In this document: positions 18,146-27,540 of the stretch, one piece after another
How positions within the stretch are numbered: position 1 is the stretch's first letter
How the letters are laid out: each line of letters starts with the position of its first letter
Assembly (NCBI GenBank): GCA_023423895.1
Contig: JAFAER010000018.1
Location: 62,001-126,000 of the forward strand
DNA: 64,000 bases
From: Pseudomonadota bacterium
Lineage (GTDB): Bacteria > Myxococcota_A > Polyangia > Polyangiales > Polyangiaceae
Direction: 5' to 3'
Made by a program: the position numbers and the translations under genes
The notes under the pieces: model-generated
The model's input: the letters and a program-made list of their open reading frames with translations, nothing else
Database searches by the model: none
Told to the model about the DNA's origin: nothing

Positions 18146-19192
18146 ATGTCTCGGCATGCACGACGGCTCCGGCACGTTGTCTTCTGGTGCGTGGCCATGG
18201 GGCACGTCCTCGCTCGGGCCGAGCCGACTCCCTCGGAGCGCGTGGTCGCTCGCGAGCGGTTCGAGGAGGGCGTGAGCCTCGAGGCCAAGGGCGACTGGGA
18301 GGGAGCACTGGCGCGCTTCAGCGACGTCGCTCGTGTCGTGACGACGCCGAACGTCCACTTCCATCTGGGGCTCTGTTTCGAGCACACCTCGAGACTGGTT
18401 CGAGCGCTCGACGAGTTCGAGCGCTCGCTTGCGTTGCAGAACCTCGCGACGAAACCAGATCCGGTGATGACGAAGAGCGCCGAGGAGCACATCGCGTCCC
18501 TGCGAAAGCGCATCCCTGTCGTCGAGCTCCGACTTCCGCCCGATGTCCCGTCGCAGCCGCCGCCCGTCGTCACGATCGACGGAGTGACCCTCACGCTGGT
18601 GCCGAGGCAGATCCCTCTCGATCCCGGCCCACACGAGATCGTCGTTCGTGTGCACGGACGGCCTCCGTTCGAGAGGCGGCTCGTCCTCGAAGAAGGGCGG
18701 CCCGCGAGCATCGACGTGGTGTTCGAGGGCAGTGCTCCTCCCGGAGAGTCACCGCCCGCGCTGGACGTGAAGCACCGGGCCGAGATGCCATCATCGACGA
18801 AGGCGCCCGAGCCTGCTCCGAGCGCCAGTGAAGCGCGGCCGTTCAGGAGCTGGGCGTTCGTCGCAGCCGGGACCGCCGTGACCGCGCTGCTCGCGGGGGG
18901 CACCATGTTCGTCCTGCGCGGTTCGGTGATCTCCGATCTCGACGCTGCGTGCGGTGACGACCGCGGCGCATGCCCGCCTTCCCAGCGCGATCTCGTCGAT
19001 CGCGGCGTGACGTACACGACATTGGGCAACGTGTTCGTTGGCGTCGGCTCGGTGGCCGCGGTGTCGTCGCTCGTCCTGTTCCTCGTCGACGCTGGTTCGG
19101 CGCGTCCTCGACACGCTTCGCTCGTCCGGGGCATCGGGTTCGGCGCCGCCACCGGGGCACCGTTCGCCCTCACGTTCCGTAGGCAGTTCTGA
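18146..19192 (+). CDS. TPR/PEGA-like membrane protein, kinase partner type
   Basis: The ATG at 18146 gives MSRHARRLRHVVFWCVAMG with a signal-like segment. Residues 30-110 contain one tetratricopeptide-like helix pair (RFEEGVSLEAKGDWEGALARF, HFHLGLCFEHTSRLVRALDEF). Residues 125-200 form a PEGA-like strand module (VTIDGVTLTLVPRQIPLDPGPHEIVVRVHG). Two hydrophobic spans occur near the C-terminus (FVAAGTAVTALLAGGTMFVL, VGVGSVAAVSSLVLFLVDAG). This architecture is common in Polyangiales, typically just downstream of Ser/Thr kinase genes as here (54-bp gap). The molecular role is unknown; a surface-sensing accessory is plausible. Confidence 0.75.
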   Translation: MSRHARRLRHVVFWCVAMGHVLARAEPTPSERVVARERFEEGVSLEAKGDWEGALARFSDVARVVTTPNVHFHLGLCFEHTSRLVRALDEFERSLALQNLATKPDPVMTKSAEEHIASLRKRIPVVELRLPPDVPSQPPPVVTIDGVTLTLVPRQIPLDPGPHEIVVRVHGRPPFERRLVLEEGRPASIDVVFEGSAPPGESPPALDVKHRAEMPSSTKAPEPAPSASEARPFRSWAFVAAGTAVTALLAGGTMFVLRGSVISDLDAACGDDRGACPPSQRDLVDRGVTYTTLGNVFVGVGSVAAVSSLVLFLVDAGSARPRHASLVRGIGFGAATGAPFALTFRRQF

Positions 19193-19251
19193 CCGACGTC
19201 GCGGGCGTCGTCGTCGGAGCGGCCGTGAGATAGTCTTCGCTGCTTCGACGC

Positions 19252-21015
19252 ATGAGCGGAAGAGAGCTCATCACTGGAGTCGGCACCACCCGCACGCGGC
19301 ACTCGCGGGGCGTCGTGGCTCCGTTGCTCGCTGTGTTCGCCGCTCTTCTCGTCGGCGCGCCGGCGCACGCGGCTCGAGCGCTCGTCTATCCCGTGAATCC
19401 GGTGCGAACACCTGCGCTCGAGCTGACCCCGCTCGCGATCGAGCCGTCGGGGCCGTCGCTCGAGAGCCCGCTCCTGCGCGTCCGGTCGTGCGCCGATCGT
19501 GGACGGACCACGCTGGTCCCGGCCGTCGCGCCGACGCCCATCCGCGCGTGCACGCTCGAGTCGGTCGCGCGTCCGAACGAGGAGGGCGACTACGACGCGC
19601 CGCCGCGCAGCGAACCCGACGCGAGCGGCGCGCCCGACGCGTTCGCCGAAGCCTCCGCGTATCATCACGTCACGCGGACGCTCACGTTCTTCGAGGGGCT
19701 CCTCGGCGAGTCGCTCGCGCGGCGTCCTTCTCTCGACGTCGTCGTCTCCGGCCGCCTGTCCGATGCCTTTTTCGGTCGCGACGATCGCCTGGAGCCGATG
19801 CCGGGCGCGCTCTACTTGCCCGCACGTGACATCGCGGGCGCTCCCTTTCGCGCCTACCTCGGCGTCGAGCGCGACCTCATCTGGGTCGGCGCAGCGCCAT
19901 CGGTCGATTTCGCGTACGACGGGGACGTCGTCGTGCACGAGACCGCGCACGCCGTGCTCGACGGTGGCACGCGGATCCACGGCTATCGACGGACGGTCGA
20001 CGGCCTCAGCGCGGATCCGGAGGCGCTCGCGGAGGCGCTCGCGGACTACTTCGCCGCCGTCGTCACGGGCGATCCGGTGATCGGTGAGTACGCCCTCGAC
20101 GGTGTCGACCCCGCGTCGGCGCGCGATCTCGAGGCCACGCCGCCCGAGCTCGCGCGCTGGACCGGCGATCCGCACCGAGCGGGCGTGGTCTTTGCGGGCG
20201 CTCTGTGGTCCGCGCGCCGGGCGCTCTCCGCCGCGGACGCTTCGCGCTTCGACGCCGTGGTCGCGGCGCTCGCCCGTAACCCCGGCACACCATCGACGAT
20301 CGGAATGGAAGAGCTGGGCGCTCGCCTGATCGAGGAGCTCCAGGCATCGAGCATCGACACGTTGTCGCTCGAGGAGGCGCTGCGCGAGCGTCGGATCATG
20401 CCGACGAGCCGCGCGATCGTCGACGTTCGGCCAGAGAGCGTCCTCCTCAGCCCCGCGGGATCGTTCCTCGCGCCCGGTACGTTGGTGGCGTCGACGCCGT
20501 CGGCGCTCGCGCCGGGGCTCTTCCAGGTTCGCGTCGCGATACCTCCGGACGCGAAGGCGCTCCGCGGCAGCGCTCGGATCTTGGCCTCGCGACCGGGGGT
20601 CTGGGGCGCGCCTCGGGGGACGCCGATGTCGCTCGTGGCGCTCGTCGCGTGGGATGCGCCGCTCGATTGGGACAGCGGGGAGCCCTTGGCCGTGCGAGCA
20701 CCGCTCGACGGAGAGGTCTTCGAGGTGGCGATCCCGGACGGCGCACGCGAGGCGTTCATCCAGCTCGCGAACGCGGGCGAGGAGAGCGGCTCCTACGACG
20801 CCCTCGCGCTGACGTTCCTCGACGCGATGCCCTCGGCGCCAGCCGCCGTGCTCGAGGCAAGCGGAGGCTGCGCGATCGCTCGCCGGGCTTCGTCGCCGTC
20901 ATCGGATGAGCTCGTCTGCCTCCTCGGCGCCGTCGGCGTTGCGCTCGCAGGGCGCCGTCGCGCACGGGCGCGCGTGACGACCGCTGCACCTGCCCCTCGT
21001 CGAGCTGTCGGGTAG
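19252..21015 (+). CDS. secreted thermolysin-like (gluzincin) metalloprotease
   Basis: A 587-residue protein with a signal peptide ending GAPAHA|ARA. The zinc motif HETAH (about residue 229) is followed 28 residues later by AEALADYFA, matching the thermolysin NEAISDIFG helix that supplies the third ligand Glu; this makes it a gluzincin of M4/M36 type. The C-terminal third is beta-rich (VRVAIPPDAKALRGSARIL). The end reads GGC-AIARR, a hydrophobic stretch, then RRRARAR, resembling the MYXO-CTERM surface-sorting tail. I infer a cell-surface or secreted protease. It follows the kinase/TPR pair by 59 bp and may belong to the same transcription unit. Confidence 0.75.
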   Translation: MSGRELITGVGTTRTRHSRGVVAPLLAVFAALLVGAPAHAARALVYPVNPVRTPALELTPLAIEPSGPSLESPLLRVRSCADRGRTTLVPAVAPTPIRACTLESVARPNEEGDYDAPPRSEPDASGAPDAFAEASAYHHVTRTLTFFEGLLGESLARRPSLDVVVSGRLSDAFFGRDDRLEPMPGALYLPARDIAGAPFRAYLGVERDLIWVGAAPSVDFAYDGDVVVHETAHAVLDGGTRIHGYRRTVDGLSADPEALAEALADYFAAVVTGDPVIGEYALDGVDPASARDLEATPPELARWTGDPHRAGVVFAGALWSARRALSAADASRFDAVVAALARNPGTPSTIGMEELGARLIEELQASSIDTLSLEEALRERRIMPTSRAIVDVRPESVLLSPAGSFLAPGTLVASTPSALAPGLFQVRVAIPPDAKALRGSARILASRPGVWGAPRGTPMSLVALVAWDAPLDWDSGEPLAVRAPLDGEVFEVAIPDGAREAFIQLANAGEESGSYDALALTFLDAMPSAPAAVLEASGGCAIARRASSPSSDELVCLLGAVGVALAGRRRARARVTTAAPAPRRAVG

Positions 21016-21239
21016 CGACGACGTCGCGTTCGCGTTCGACTGCGTGTGAAGGCCGCGCACCTGCGGCGTCGTTAGCGCACGTGCGCGCCGTGATCGACGT
21101 TGGGCAAGAAACCTCCCAATGAAGTTCGTTGCGAAAAACAGTACCTTGGCTGGATCGGCTTATTGCCGAAAGGGGGGGAGGTGCCGTTACCGCCTAAAGC
21201 GACGGAATCGATCCAGGGGCGGAAGAGGAGCAGCTTCGG

Positions 21240-24200
21240 ATGAGATGGATGAGGATGCGAGGACCACACTCTGCGACAGGGCAGCGCGCGCGGCGCAGCC
21301 TGGCGCTCACGCTGGTCGCGGGCGGAGCACTCGTCGGGTTCAGCGCATGCACGAGCAGCCCGGAAGAGAAGGCGCCCGAGAACCCGCTCGCTGCGGTCAA
21401 GTGGGAGCCTTCGTTCGAGCCGGACTACGTCAATCTCACGCCGGTTCCGGGCGTCGAGCCGGCGACCAAAGAAGAGCAAGACCTCGCGATCGTCTCCGAA
21501 GACACGCTCGAGTTCCCGGCCGACAAGGCCGACAGCGTCCGCAACTGGCAGCCCGGCAAGATCGTCGCGGCGGCCCCCGGTGAAGGGGGGCTCGGCTCGA
21601 ACCCGTTCGGCTACGCGCGCCGCGTCGTCGAGGTGTTCGAGCAGGACGGCCGGATCATCGTGAAGACCGAGAGGCTCGGGCTCCAGGACATCGCCGAGGG
21701 CGAGTTCCAGGTCCGAGCGGACAACGACGGCGTCGACGTCGACGTGTCCAAGCTCGACAAGAAGTGGCTCGCGGACCGCCTCTACGTCCAGACCGAGCCG
21801 ATGTACTGGCCCGAGGGCGTCCACTCGCTGAAGGACGACCCGTCGCTCTCCAGCCTCGATGGCGACCCGATGCAGCCGGGCAGCGGCTTCTGTTGCAAGT
21901 CGTTCGTCAACGCCGTCTCCGGTGCCGCGAATGCGGTCGCGAACGCGGTGTCGGACGGCGTCACGGCCGTGAAGGACGCCGCCCTCGACGTGACGACCGC
22001 GATCACGCCCGCGTCGTTCGAGGACTCCGTCGGCCTCGACTCCAACATGTCGTGGCCGAAGACGACGCTCCCGCTCTTCCGGGACATGGAGTTCAAGAAG
22101 CAGATCAAGCGGAAAGACGTCGGCATCGAGCTGTTCATCAAGGGGCAGGCTGCGGTCACGACCTCGGCCCTGCTGAACCCGGGGTTCCAGGTCGGCGCGC
22201 GCATCCCCAACCCGATCAACCGGGACGCGCCTCCGCTCAAGGTCTGGATGAACATCGACTCCCGCATCGAGACCGACGTCGCGCTCGACGTCAACCTCGA
22301 GGCCGGCGTCAGGGCCGTCCAGGTCGGCCCCAACTCCTTCGTGAACGGGAGCAAGGAGTTCATCGAGAACGTCGAGAAGAACGTCAACTACGCGCAGGAG
22401 GTCTGGGCTGCCAACAAGGAGCACCTCACCGGCGACAAGGACATGAAGCCGGAGGGGACGTTCACGAAGGTCCTCTTCCTCTCGACCCCGAAGACGAAGG
22501 CCTTCATGGCAGGGCCGGTGCCCGTCGTCATCACGAGCACCCTCCAGGTCAATCTCGTCTGCGGATTCGAAGCGAAGGCGTCGGTCAAGGGCAAGCTCCG
22601 CTGGGCCACCGCGCGCACGTTCAAGTTCAGGGCGGAGTACGAGAACGGCAACACGTCCGTTCCGGTCCCGCCCCAGACCACCGAGGCGAACATCAAGGAG
22701 GTCGAGGTCCTCGGCGGCGGCGAGATCGTCGCCCACTGCGGACTCGTCCCGCGCGTCAACGTGCTCGCTTACGACACGGTCGGCATGTACACGGGCATCC
22801 GCGGCAGCCTCGTCGCCAAGGCCGCGTACGCGTCCACCTGCGAGGGCAAGGCCACCTCGAGCACCCCGGACGGCGAGCTGTCCCTCGAGCTCGCCGCCAA
22901 CGTCGGATTCCAGGTCGGCGGCCGTCTCCAGGCCCCCGGTTCGAGCTTCGCCAAGGATGCCGACCTCGGCTGGGACACGCCCCCGCTCGAGCCCATCAAC
23001 AAGTCGTTCCCGCTCCTCGAGAAGAAGTGGCAGTTCGAGAACGGGGGCCTCGGATACTGCCTCCCGACCTGCCAGAACGGCGGGACGGACGGCAAGGAGA
23101 CCGACGTCGATTGCGGCGGCGGCGCATGCAACTCGTGCGCGGTCGACAAGCGCTGCAAGTCGACCGTCGACTGCGCGGGGAAGGCGACCTGCATCTCGGG
23201 CGTCTGCCGCGTCGATTCGTGCATCAACGGCGTGCGCGACATGGACGAGACCGGCGTCGACTGCGGTGGCTCGTGCACGCTCAAGTGCGCGCTGAACCAG
23301 ACCTGCCGCGTGGGAACGGACTGCGCGTCCGGCTTCTGCAGCAAGGCCGGGCTCTGCGTGGCGACGAGCTGCAGCGACGGCATCCGGAACGGCAACGAGA
23401 CCGGCGCCGACTGCGGCGGGAGCTGCGGCAAGTGCCCCACCGGCACGGCAAGCAGCGTCGCCTCCGATTGCGCGTCCGGCTTCTCGAACGGGACGCACTG
23501 CGTGGCCACCTCTTGCGAGGACCGCGTCCGCTCCGGCGGTGAGACCGATCGCGATTGCGGCGGCAATTCGAGCTGCCATCGCTGCTCGGTCGGCCTCGCG
23601 TGCACGCAGAACAGCGACTGCGTCGCCGGCCTGCAGTGCACCGCTGGCAAATGCGCGCCGATCCCGGCGCCGACGTGCGACGACCGCATCCCGAACCAGA
23701 ACGAGACCGACGTCGACTGCGGCGGCTCTTGCAAGAAGTGCGAGGCTGGGAAGCGCTGCAGCGTCGCCGCCGACTGTGAGAGCTCGATCTGCGCTGCCGA
23801 AGGCGGCATCAAGGTTTGCCGAGCGCCTCGGTGCGACGATCAGGTCAAGAACGGCGGCGAGACCGGCAACGACTGTGGCGGCACGTCGTCGTGCGCTCGA
23901 TGCGCGGCCGGACAGGCATGCAGCGCGGGCGCGGACTGCCTCACGGGCGTCTGCCTGAGCGGCATCTGCGGCGGCGCTTACACCGTCGGCGGCACGCTCA
24001 CCGGGCTCGAGACGGGCGGGAACATCACCCTCCAGAACAATGGCGGCGACGCGCGCGTCGTCACGCAGAACGGAGCGTTCACGTTCTCGCAGACGGTCGC
24101 GCAGAGCAAACCCTACGCGGTCACGGTCAGCTCGCAGCCCACGGGGCAGACCTGCGCGGTCACCAACGCGTCCGGGACCATGGCGAACGCGAGCGTCACG

Positions 24201-26165
24201 AACGTCGCGGTCGTTTGCACGAATCAGACGTACAACCTCGGCGGTGCCGTGAGCGGCCTCATCGGGAGCGTCACGCTCCGGAATGACGGCGGCAACGACA
24301 TCACGATCTCGCAGAACGGTGCGTTCACCTTCCCGGCGAAGGTCCCGTACCGCGGCACCGTCGCGGTCTCCGTGCTCACGCAGCCGGCCGGTCAGGCATG
24401 CACCGTCACCAACGGTACGGGCCTGATGAGCGCCGCGGACATCAGCAACGTGTCCATCACGTGCACCTCGAACTCGTACACGCTCGGCGGCACCGCCAGC
24501 GGGCTCAAGGGGAGCGTCGTTCTCACCAACAACGGCACCGACCTCACGGTGAACCAGAACGGCTCGTTCACCTTCGGCTCATCCGTGAGGTTCAACACCG
24601 CGTACGCGGTCACCGTTCGGACGAACCCGGCGGGGCAGACCTGCACGGTGTCGAACGGAACCGGAACGGTCGGCGCCGGGAACGTCACGAACATCGGCGT
24701 CACCTGCACCGATAACCCGTACACCGTCGGCGGTAGCGTGAGCGGCCTCACCGGCACCGTGGTGCTGACCAACAACGGCGGCAACCCGCTGTCGATCTCG
24801 TCGAACGGCACCTTCACGTTCTCCTCGACGGTCCCGTTCTCCCAGCCCTACTCCGTCGCAGTTCAATCGCAGCCGGCGAACCAGACCTGCGTCGTCGGGC
24901 GCGGCACCGGGACGATGGGAGCTGGGAACGTCACGAACGTCGACGTCTCCTGCACCACGAACATGTTCACCCTCGGCGGTACGATGACCGGCGCTGCCGG
25001 GCTGCTCGTGCTGCAGAACAACGGCGGCGCCACCCTGACGATCTCGTCGAACGGGCCCTTCCAGTTCCCGCAGCCGGTCGCGCAGGGATCGAGCTATTCG
25101 ATCACGCTGCTCTCGTACCCGGCGGGCAGGACGTGCTCGGTGGCTAACGCCACCGGCGTGGTCGCCACGACGGTCTCCAACATCGACGTGACGTGCGCGG
25201 TCAACACCTACCCGATCGGCGGGACGGCGAGCGGCATCACGGGGCCGGTCGTCCTGCGCAACGGTGACGACTTGGTCACGATCGAAGCGGACGGCGCGTT
25301 CACGTTCGGCACGCAGGCCGCGTATGGGGCAGGCTACTCGGTGTCCGTCCACTCGCAGCCAGCCGGGCAGTCGTGCTCGTTGGTCAACGCGTCCGGCAAC
25401 GCCACGGCGGCGGTCACCAACATCGGCCTGAACTGCAGCCCCGACTCGCACACGCTCGGCGGCACGGTCTCCGGCATCTCCGACCGCGTCGTTCTCCGAA
25501 ACGGCAACGGCGCTGACCTCACTGTCTCCGGGGACGGCTCGTTCGCGTTCCCGGCGCCGGTCACCGCAGGGCAGACGTACGCGGTCACGGTCGTGACCCA
25601 GCCCGCGCGACGCTCCTGCACCGTCACGAACGGGTCGGGGACGATGCCGAGCTCGAGCGTGTCGAACGTGACCGTGACGTGCACGGCGACGAGCCGTCTC
25701 GCCTTCGTCACCAGCGCGACCTCGCACGGTTCGGTCAGCGGCGTCTTCGGCGCCGATGCTCGTTGCCAGGAGGCGGCGCGCAACGCCTCGCTTGGTGGCA
25801 ACTACCTGACGTGGATCACGCACACGAACACCTCTTCGCCCGACGCGCGCTTCGTCAAGTCGACGGTGCCGTACGTGCGCGTCGACGGCGCTCAGGTCGC
25901 GGCGAACTACACCGCGCTCACGAGCGGCACGCTCGAGGCCCCGATCAACGTCACCGAGACCGGCTCGACGTACGATGGGGGCGTGTGGACGTCGACGTAC
26001 AGCGACGGCACGTTCATCGGCAGCGTGACATGCAACGGTTGGACGGCCTTCGTGGGGAACCAGTACGGCGGCTTCGGCAACTCGTCGTCGACGGCCTCTG
26101 CGTGGTCGTTCACCGGCACTTCGCCCTGCAGCTCCTCGCTGGCGTTCTACTGCTTCGAGCAGTGA
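21240..26165 (+). CDS. giant Cys-rich repeat lipoprotein with DUF1554-like C-terminal domain
   Basis: This 1641-residue lipoprotein has its lipobox at LVGFSAC and a GAGGAG site just upstream of the start. Residues 30-600 are a unique region with beta-rich segments. Residues 611-913 hold six Cys repeats (C..G..NG.ETD.DCGG.C..C), and 914-1482 hold seven repeats of about 81 residues opening YT(V/L)GG..SGL and closing NV.V.CT. Residues 1484-1641 match DUF1554-type folds (GADARCQEAA, NYLTWIT, GGVWTST..DG, SLAFYCFEQ). It is probably a surface or adhesion protein; the DUF1554 end resembles lectin-like domains of Leptospira surface proteins. No function is proven. A strong terminator follows. Confidence 0.85.
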   Translation: MRWMRMRGPHSATGQRARRSLALTLVAGGALVGFSACTSSPEEKAPENPLAAVKWEPSFEPDYVNLTPVPGVEPATKEEQDLAIVSEDTLEFPADKADSVRNWQPGKIVAAAPGEGGLGSNPFGYARRVVEVFEQDGRIIVKTERLGLQDIAEGEFQVRADNDGVDVDVSKLDKKWLADRLYVQTEPMYWPEGVHSLKDDPSLSSLDGDPMQPGSGFCCKSFVNAVSGAANAVANAVSDGVTAVKDAALDVTTAITPASFEDSVGLDSNMSWPKTTLPLFRDMEFKKQIKRKDVGIELFIKGQAAVTTSALLNPGFQVGARIPNPINRDAPPLKVWMNIDSRIETDVALDVNLEAGVRAVQVGPNSFVNGSKEFIENVEKNVNYAQEVWAANKEHLTGDKDMKPEGTFTKVLFLSTPKTKAFMAGPVPVVITSTLQVNLVCGFEAKASVKGKLRWATARTFKFRAEYENGNTSVPVPPQTTEANIKEVEVLGGGEIVAHCGLVPRVNVLAYDTVGMYTGIRGSLVAKAAYASTCEGKATSSTPDGELSLELAANVGFQVGGRLQAPGSSFAKDADLGWDTPPLEPINKSFPLLEKKWQFENGGLGYCLPTCQNGGTDGKETDVDCGGGACNSCAVDKRCKSTVDCAGKATCISGVCRVDSCINGVRDMDETGVDCGGSCTLKCALNQTCRVGTDCASGFCSKAGLCVATSCSDGIRNGNETGADCGGSCGKCPTGTASSVASDCASGFSNGTHCVATSCEDRVRSGGETDRDCGGNSSCHRCSVGLACTQNSDCVAGLQCTAGKCAPIPAPTCDDRIPNQNETDVDCGGSCKKCEAGKRCSVAADCESSICAAEGGIKVCRAPRCDDQVKNGGETGNDCGGTSSCARCAAGQACSAGADCLTGVCLSGICGGAYTVGGTLTGLETGGNITLQNNGGDARVVTQNGAFTFSQTVAQSKPYAVTVSSQPTGQTCAVTNASGTMANASVTNVAVVCTNQTYNLGGAVSGLIGSVTLRNDGGNDITISQNGAFTFPAKVPYRGTVAVSVLTQPAGQACTVTNGTGLMSAADISNVSITCTSNSYTLGGTASGLKGSVVLTNNGTDLTVNQNGSFTFGSSVRFNTAYAVTVRTNPAGQTCTVSNGTGTVGAGNVTNIGVTCTDNPYTVGGSVSGLTGTVVLTNNGGNPLSISSNGTFTFSSTVPFSQPYSVAVQSQPANQTCVVGRGTGTMGAGNVTNVDVSCTTNMFTLGGTMTGAAGLLVLQNNGGATLTISSNGPFQFPQPVAQGSSYSITLLSYPAGRTCSVANATGVVATTVSNIDVTCAVNTYPIGGTASGITGPVVLRNGDDLVTIEADGAFTFGTQAAYGAGYSVSVHSQPAGQSCSLVNASGNATAAVTNIGLNCSPDSHTLGGTVSGISDRVVLRNGNGADLTVSGDGSFAFPAPVTAGQTYAVTVVTQPARRSCTVTNGSGTMPSSSVSNVTVTCTATSRLAFVTSATSHGSVSGVFGADARCQEAARNASLGGNYLTWITHTNTSSPDARFVKSTVPYVRVDGAQVAANYTALTSGTLEAPINVTETGSTYDGGVWTSTYSDGTFIGSVTCNGWTAFVGNQYGGFGNSSSTASAWSFTGTSPCSSSLAFYCFEQ
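23070..23978 (+). repeat. six tandem Cys-rich repeats inside the giant lipoprotein
   Basis: Each unit is about 50 residues with the core C.(N/D)G...ETD.DCGG.C..C....C....DC....C....C. Units start at the Cys residues of QNGGTDGKE, INGVRD, SDGIRN, EDRVRS, DDRIPN and DDQVKN. The third unit has lost its expected central Cys pair (TGTASSVASDC, SGFSNGTHC). The core resembles the myxobacterial disulphide-rich repeat found in many surface proteins. Confidence 0.8.
23979..25685 (+). repeat. seven tandem 81-residue beta repeats
   Basis: The units open YTVGGTLTG, YNLGGAVSG, YTLGGTASG, YTVGGSVSG, FTLGGTMTG, YPIGGTASG and HTLGGTVSG. Each carries (V/L)L.N.G, (N/S/D)G.F.F, a Q(P)..G..C strand and NV.V.CT at the end, so two Cys per unit could form one disulphide each. 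The DNA repeats are diverged, so recent expansion is unlikely. Confidence 0.85.
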
Positions 26166-26228
26166 GCGGCGCGTCGGAGTGATTGAGGCAGGCGCACCGG
26201 CTTCCCCGTGTGAGCCTGCCGCACCAAG

Positions 26229-26303
26229 CCGAACCACGTCGGTCGCTTGCGTTGCTCCGCGACGCAGCAAGCGGAACGTGGTTCGGTTTCGCTCTTTTGT
26301 TCG
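26229..26303 (+). terminator. strong intrinsic terminator
   Basis: Perfect 11-bp arms CCGAACCACGT (26229-26239) and ACGTGGTTCGG (26276-26286) enclose a second nested stem (CGCTTGC/GCAAGCG). They are followed on the plus strand by TTTCGCTCTTTTGTT. It ends the giant lipoprotein gene and sits between convergent genes. Confidence 0.8.
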
Positions 26304-26316
26304 TGTCCAGGCCGCC

Positions 26317-27264
26317 TCATGTCGCCTGGAGCGAACCTCCGTGCGACTCGATCCAGGCGGCGACGCGCGGGCGGTCGTCGGCGTCGTGGTCGACGTCGTA
26401 CGCCTGTCGGTCGACCCACATCTCGGCGCGTCGAAACCATACCGGGATCCCGTCGATCGACACGACGTGGTGGCGCGTGCGTTCGGGGCTCTTCATCCCG
26501 GGAGTCTGGACCGTCGTCTCGAACGAGTGCAGGGCGTGCGCGAAGGCATCTTCCGGGAGGCCCCTCGCGACCTGCATCCGCGGCGTCTGCAGACCGATGA
26601 CCGCTTCTTTGTACGTGAGGAGAAGGCGTGCGATGGCTCGGTGCGAGCGCGCACACGCCCAGCCCGAGAACGATGGATCCCCCGAGCCGGGCGAGGCCGG
26701 AATGAGCCAAACGTCGTCGACCAGGCGGAAGCCAGGAAGCAACGTGGGCGTCGGTGTTCGGCCCGCGGGCAACGGAGAGAGTCCGAGCGGGGCCGACACC
26801 CAGTCCTTGGGACGGATGGTCTGCGAGACCGCAGAGACGCACAATGGCAAATAGGTCGACCCGAGCTCGGTCGATCGAAGGCGGTATATCGGATATTCGG
26901 TATGGAGATGAATGACCGGCGGATCATCTTCACCGCGGTCCTCGTCGGTCACCCAGAAGCCGAGCCCGAGGTCGAGGACGAGCCGGTGTGCGCCGGGCAG
27001 CGCGGCGATGACCTCGGCGTGTCGAGATTTCGGAAGCGGCCACTGGTGGAGGGAACGCGCGATCTGCGCGTCACCGCTCGCGCGATCGGGAGGATGAATG
27101 TGCCCCTTCTTGAGGCGCGCGCTCGACCCCACACGGCTCCAGAACGCACGTACCCACGGAGAGCCGTCGTCGAGGACGATCGGCTTTCGGCGGCCGCGCG
27201 GGTCGAGCTCCTTGATCGTCGCAACGAACGCGTCGAGCTCCTCGTAGAAGCTCGCGTCGGACAT
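26317..27264 (-). CDS. hypothetical protein
   Basis: The ATG at 27264 (MSDASFYEELDAFVATIKEL) follows a GAGG and removes a non-coding-looking extension, giving 315 residues. The protein looks soluble, with no signal peptide. Recognisable but unassigned segments are RLVLDLGLGFWVTDEDRGED, PPVIHLHTEYPIYRLRST, FSGWACARSHRAIARLLLTY and VVSIDGIPVWFRRAEMWVDR. The mixture of Trp, His and acidic patches is unlike any family I can name. It converges on the giant lipoprotein gene and has a broken GST gene behind it. Confidence 0.7.
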   Translation of the reverse strand: MSDASFYEELDAFVATIKELDPRGRRKPIVLDDGSPWVRAFWSRVGSSARLKKGHIHPPDRASGDAQIARSLHQWPLPKSRHAEVIAALPGAHRLVLDLGLGFWVTDEDRGEDDPPVIHLHTEYPIYRLRSTELGSTYLPLCVSAVSQTIRPKDWVSAPLGLSPLPAGRTPTPTLLPGFRLVDDVWLIPASPGSGDPSFSGWACARSHRAIARLLLTYKEAVIGLQTPRMQVARGLPEDAFAHALHSFETTVQTPGMKSPERTRHHVVSIDGIPVWFRRAEMWVDRQAYDVDHDADDRPRVAAWIESHGGSLQAT

Positions 27265-27540
27265 CGTCCTCGTCGTCACATGGCCTGAAGGCTTCGACAC
27301 CGTCTCCTCGTCTCTCGGTTGGAAGAATGAAGCGCCGGAAGGCGACTGCCGGCGGCACGGTGTCATGAGTCACGTCGGCGAGCCGTCGTCCGAACGGACG
27401 ATTGCATCGAATCGACCTCAGCTGGGGCGTGCGCATGGCCTGTTCGAAAGCGGCGCGTCTGCTTTGCACCGCACTTCGCCATCGTGCGTGTACTGTGCGC
27501 GCCAGGCAAAGCGAAGGTCGAAGCGCGATCGGAGGACGAC

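Noticed and set aside
21140..21175. Possible sigma54 promoter upstream of the giant lipoprotein gene
   Set aside because: The GG and GC elements are 11 or 15 bases apart instead of 10, so the match fails.
21072..23579. Long minus-strand frame (over 800 codons) antisense to the giant lipoprotein
   Set aside because: It mirrors the codon bias of the sense gene; its Arg/Asp/Val/Leu composition shows no motif and the sense strand has clear domains.
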